A DNA stretch of 64,000 nt from Hymenochaete sp. R1 (taxonomy: Eukaryota > Basidiomycota > Agaricomycetes > Hymenochaetales > Hymenochaetaceae), in contig JAFREE010000020.1 in NCBI GenBank assembly GCA_019400425.1, positions 62,001-126,000 of the forward strand, written 5' to 3'. Of the stretch, positions 61,189 through 64,000 are shown one piece after another (position 1 is the first letter of the stretch; the number at the start of each line of letters is the position of its first letter). The notes below the pieces were generated by a model. That model saw nothing but the letters and a program-made list of their open reading frames with translations, had not been told where the DNA came from and did not search any database. Both the position numbers and the translations under genes were made by a program.

Positions 61189-61744
61189 TCAATACTCCTT
61201 TCCCCGAAGAATTTCGCTATGGCCCTCAACGAGATCATTTTTAATAGCACCAAGTCTCTTCTATGCTTCAGTAACAGTATCCCAATCATCTTTTGAGAGT
61301 GGCTTGTCACACCACAGACCGAACGTTCATATCTTTCCAGCCCGTTATTGCGTATAGCTTGTTCTCGGTGTTATGAAGGTCCTTCCAAATCGCAACGATG
61401 TGTTCGGGCGTGACAGGCATCCCCAGAAATATACATCGGGCTCCATATGCCGCATTGACGCTTTCGCACAATTTGACGTTCGGATCCTTTCCCTTTACTT
61501 TACCTCCAGCCCGGTCCAGGAGAGCAGGACCCGATGTGTGAGACTTCTCGTGCTTGCCCTCATGCCGCCTCTTCCTCTTTGTACCGACTGCATCAGCATT
61601 AACCAGGACGCCGGCGCAGCTTAAAGTAGCTACAGTGCTCATGTACGAAATTGAAGAAGCTTGTATATCATGCTCGTCAATATCCGGATGGTGAGCTGCT
61701 CCGAGCTGATGTATGACGCGAGGTCGAGGTCCGGTACAAGACAT
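61189..61744 (-). pseudogene. Broken third copy of the tandem repeat family
   Basis: Reading from ATG at 61744, the frame carries GTKRKRRHEGK, a Ser-Gly-Pro and then AAYGARCIFLGMPVTPEH and IVAIWKDL, matching exon 1 of copies A and B. The frame stops at about 61307-61309. The expected continuation (PLSKDDWDTVTEA) is present in another frame, followed by TAG at 61261-61263 where the intact copies have Arg, then KRLGAIKNDLVE. There is thus at least one frameshift and one nonsense change, and exons 2-3 are missing. A short truncated protein of about 145 residues could still be made. Confidence 0.65.
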
Positions 61745-61965
61745 GGCGAAGGTAAGCAATGGAAGTTGATGTCAAGAGAATCTTCAGTTGTTACAGGTTA
61801 TAGTATCGTCGCACCATGAGTCTCTTTGTGCTTTCACTCGTTTGGTTCCCGCCAAAAGAGACAAGTAAGACAATCACGATATGCAAAAGGACATCGACTG
61901 GCAACATCCTTGAACGGTTGATGCCTTCGTTATGTTCCAATTCCATGTCAACGAGTACCGGAAGC

Positions 61966-63165
61966 TTAAACGAGCCTCGCAGTGACCATCATCTCTTGAA
62001 ACTCTTTGAAAGACATAGTTGCGTTCATCTGGGAGCTATGAGAATTCGAGAAGTGCGAAAGCATCTCAATGATCTAAAATTTCAATCAATCGTTAACCCT
62101 AGGATATGCAAACATTAAGATGATACGTACTTCTTCTGCGCTAATCTTTTCTTTGATCAACGACGCTGCTCGTGCGACGTCTTTGATTGTTAAGGAGCGT
62201 TTCTTTAAACTATCTTCATCCCGTTCCGAATCCTTCCCTCTTATATCGGAAAAGAAAAGCGAAAATGCGGACACTGTCTCTTGCTCTTGACGCTCTGATA
62301 GTTTTTGTGTTCCTTCTGATATCCCTGTGAATGACTTGTGCGATCTTTTGTCAGAGTGTCTGCGGGGGGTTGACGTTCCTGTTTTACGACTCCGATCTGT
62401 CACCTTCGACCTTTTCGCTGTCGACGCCCTCTTAGACGATTCCGGTACGTATTCGTCTTCCGACGTTCCGCTTTCGAGGACGTCCATTTCATCGTCAAAG
62501 TTCGACAACGGTGATTCGCTTTCATCAGCTTTCTCCTCCAGATCATCTACTCTCTCAAAGCCTTCCTTGTCCTCGCCCTCATTCGATCGATCATTGTCCC
62601 AATCGCCTCCTGGCAACAACGCCGCACAGACTGCCCTCCAATCTCGCCTGCTCACCACTTCTTCCATCCGTCCCTCACCATCTCTCTTCCACGCTTCCGG
62701 GTCGTTTGCAGATGGCACGTCAGCGGCATTTCTCAGGACTTCGAGCGTAGCTGTATCAGATGGGTCCAGATCCAGAATTTGCAGGGCACGAGGGAGAAGC
62801 GATAGGGGTATGTGAGAGGAGAGGGGGCCACGCTCGTCGTCGCCACTTTCTTCAACTTGAACGTCGTCACCGCCTTCGGAGATGAATTCACCTGATGCAG
62901 GTACAAAACCACCCGCTGCGACTTCATCTGCTCCTTCTATGAGGAATCCGCCGGCGGGTTGAGGTAATTGTTGGGTGAGCTTCCGACGCTTCGCAGGTCT
63001 TTCACTTGTAAGCTGATCACCAGCTTGTTCTCGGGCTTCTTTTATTGCACGATCAAATGCATTATCGATGCGCCTTAGTACTTGAGGAGGTAAAGAAGGG
63101 ATTGCATCATTTCCAGATTCAGAACCAGAACCGCTACGGATGCTGTCTGCGTCGGAATTCGACAT
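61966..63165 (-). CDS. Acidic protein with EF-hand-like C-terminus
   Basis: Two exons (62131-63165, 61966-62073) give 380 residues. The N-terminal 300 residues are mostly disordered and acidic, with a bipartite basic stretch (RPAKRRKL) and later KRASTAKRSK suggesting nuclear import. A structured strip LLPRALQILDLDPSDTATLE lies near residue 130. The tail LTIKDVARAASLIKEKISAE joins across the intron to IIEMLSHFS and MSFKEFQEMM, which reads as a helix-loop-helix pair of EF-hand type lacking a full calcium loop. The family is not identified. Start MSNSDADSIRSGSG is the first ATG after the last upstream stop that is not followed by unlikely sequence. Confidence 0.7.
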
Positions 63166-63720
63166 GATGGGCGGAGGTGAGGAGGTGTCGTCGATCGGCC
63201 AGAGACAGGATCTCGGATTTAAAAAAAAAAAGTTTCGGAGGCGGAGACAAAAATCAAAATTACCAGTAATATTAATCTCATGCATCTCATGCATTGTAAT
63301 ATGCGCTACTAACATATAAAGAAGCCGTCGACGGACTGTATGAGGGTACAAAGAACGTGTTGGACATAGTGAAAGTGTCGTTGGTGAAGATCCTACTTTG
63401 AAGTAATGTACCCGAATCTATAGGACAAAAATGCATGCCAGGCGCCGGCACTTAAGATGATTTTTTTTCAATTATTATGAATCACCCAATCATCCCTCGC
63501 AAAGAAAAGGCGATTGAGATAAAATCATCCAAGCGGAGGAGGGTATCACTGGTCCGATGCGCAAGGAGAGATGCTCGCCGTCGAAGTACTAGTGGAAGCG
63601 TCGTCGGTTGATGTCGATCTGCATCTGCCATGCTCAGATTCCTGGAAAATCTTTGCTCCGTCCAGAGTCGGGTCTGGCTTCCCCCCTTCAGCCTCACCGT
63701 ACCGCAAGCATATATACACC
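63166..63720. promoter_or_regulatory. Divergent promoter region
   Basis: About 555 bp between the acidic EF-hand-like gene and TRM4. A 70-codon minus-strand frame with one hydrophobic stretch (63546-63758) overlaps the TRM4 start and was not accepted as a gene. Confidence 0.4.
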
Positions 63721-64000
63721 ATGCCAAGGAACAAAGTCAGGAATGATTCTTTGGACATTGCCTTGCTCAGTTGTGCTGATATTCACGGCAGAGACGGGGC
63801 CCGCGCAGGGACCGCGATAGTCCAAAGAATCCATGGGCACGTAGCGGCGAAATCAAGTTAGAGAACGATCGGTTCGAGGAATACTACAAAGCCCAGCGAA
63901 TTCTTCCTGAATCGGAATGGGATGACTTCATGAATGCTTTCAGAAGACCACTACCCTCGACATTCCGCATTGCAGCCAACAGGCAGATGAAAGACGTCCT
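63721..64000 (+). CDS. TRM4: TRM4/NSUN2 tRNA (cytosine-5) methyltransferase, 5' part
   Basis: A 15-nt first exon (MPRNK, 63721-63735) is followed by a 56-nt intron and an exon opening RRGPRRDRDSPKNPWARSG at 63792 that runs off the window. ENDRFEEYYKAQRILPESEW, DDFMNAFRRPLPSTFRI and ANRQMKDVL match the conserved N-terminus of Trm4/NSUN2, which methylates cytosines in tRNA in the nucleus. The catalytic domain lies outside the window. Confidence 0.85.

Noticed and set aside
63482..63758. Minus-strand frames with a hydrophobic segment near the right end
   Set aside because: They overlap the TRM4 start on the opposite strand and have no splice or motif support.

Overview
This is a stretch of nuclear chromosome from a filamentous basidiomycete, most likely an Agaricomycete. 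The support is dense small introns (mostly 45-70 nt, often a dozen or more per gene), short intergenic spaces on both strands, and protein families typical of mushroom-forming fungi (DUF4336, Git3-like GPCR, GH12, TauD dioxygenase). No RNA genes, CRISPR arrays or prokaryotic signals were seen. Gene models were spliced by hand from reading frames, GT/GC-AG borders and conserved motifs. Most summed coding lengths were checked to divide by three, and borders may be off by a base or two.

Layout. 0-11 kb: the 3' end of an unknown gene, a JTB-like membrane protein, a Git3-type GPCR, an RMD1/Sif2 (DUF155) protein divergent from a histidine acid phosphatase, and the U5 snRNP protein Dim1. 11-21.4 kb: a TauD/Jlp1-type dioxygenase, a doubtful small gene, and a 2107-aa multidomain polyketide synthase that is the outstanding gene here, reading A-ACP-KS-AT-DH-ACP-ACP. 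21.7-30 kb: histone chaperone HIR1, an unknown 262-aa protein, a RING ubiquitin-ligase candidate with an N-terminal Cys/His cluster, and a DUF4336 protein. 30-35 kb: a 232-bp inverted-repeat transposable element (MITE), a SAM methyltransferase and a secreted GH12 endoglucanase. 35.5-45.3 kb: the transcriptional CDK Bur1, a Zn2Cys6 transcription factor, a partly resolved unknown gene, and a roadblock dynein light chain. 45.8-56.1 kb is housekeeping: ATG14, NAA38, MRPL16, PRP3 and MSH2. 56.5-61.7 kb: a tandem family of proteins I cannot assign, with two intact copies and one broken copy, built on an internally duplicated ~85-residue unit. 62-64 kb: an acidic protein with an EF-hand-like tail and the start of the tRNA m5C methyltransferase TRM4/NSUN2.

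The housekeeping genes are unrelated in function. The PKS has a dioxygenase upstream but no transporter, regulator or P450 beside it, so it looks like a single-gene locus rather than a full cluster. The most novel signals are the PKS architecture, the tandem repeat family, the MITE, and four microexons of 3-12 nt.
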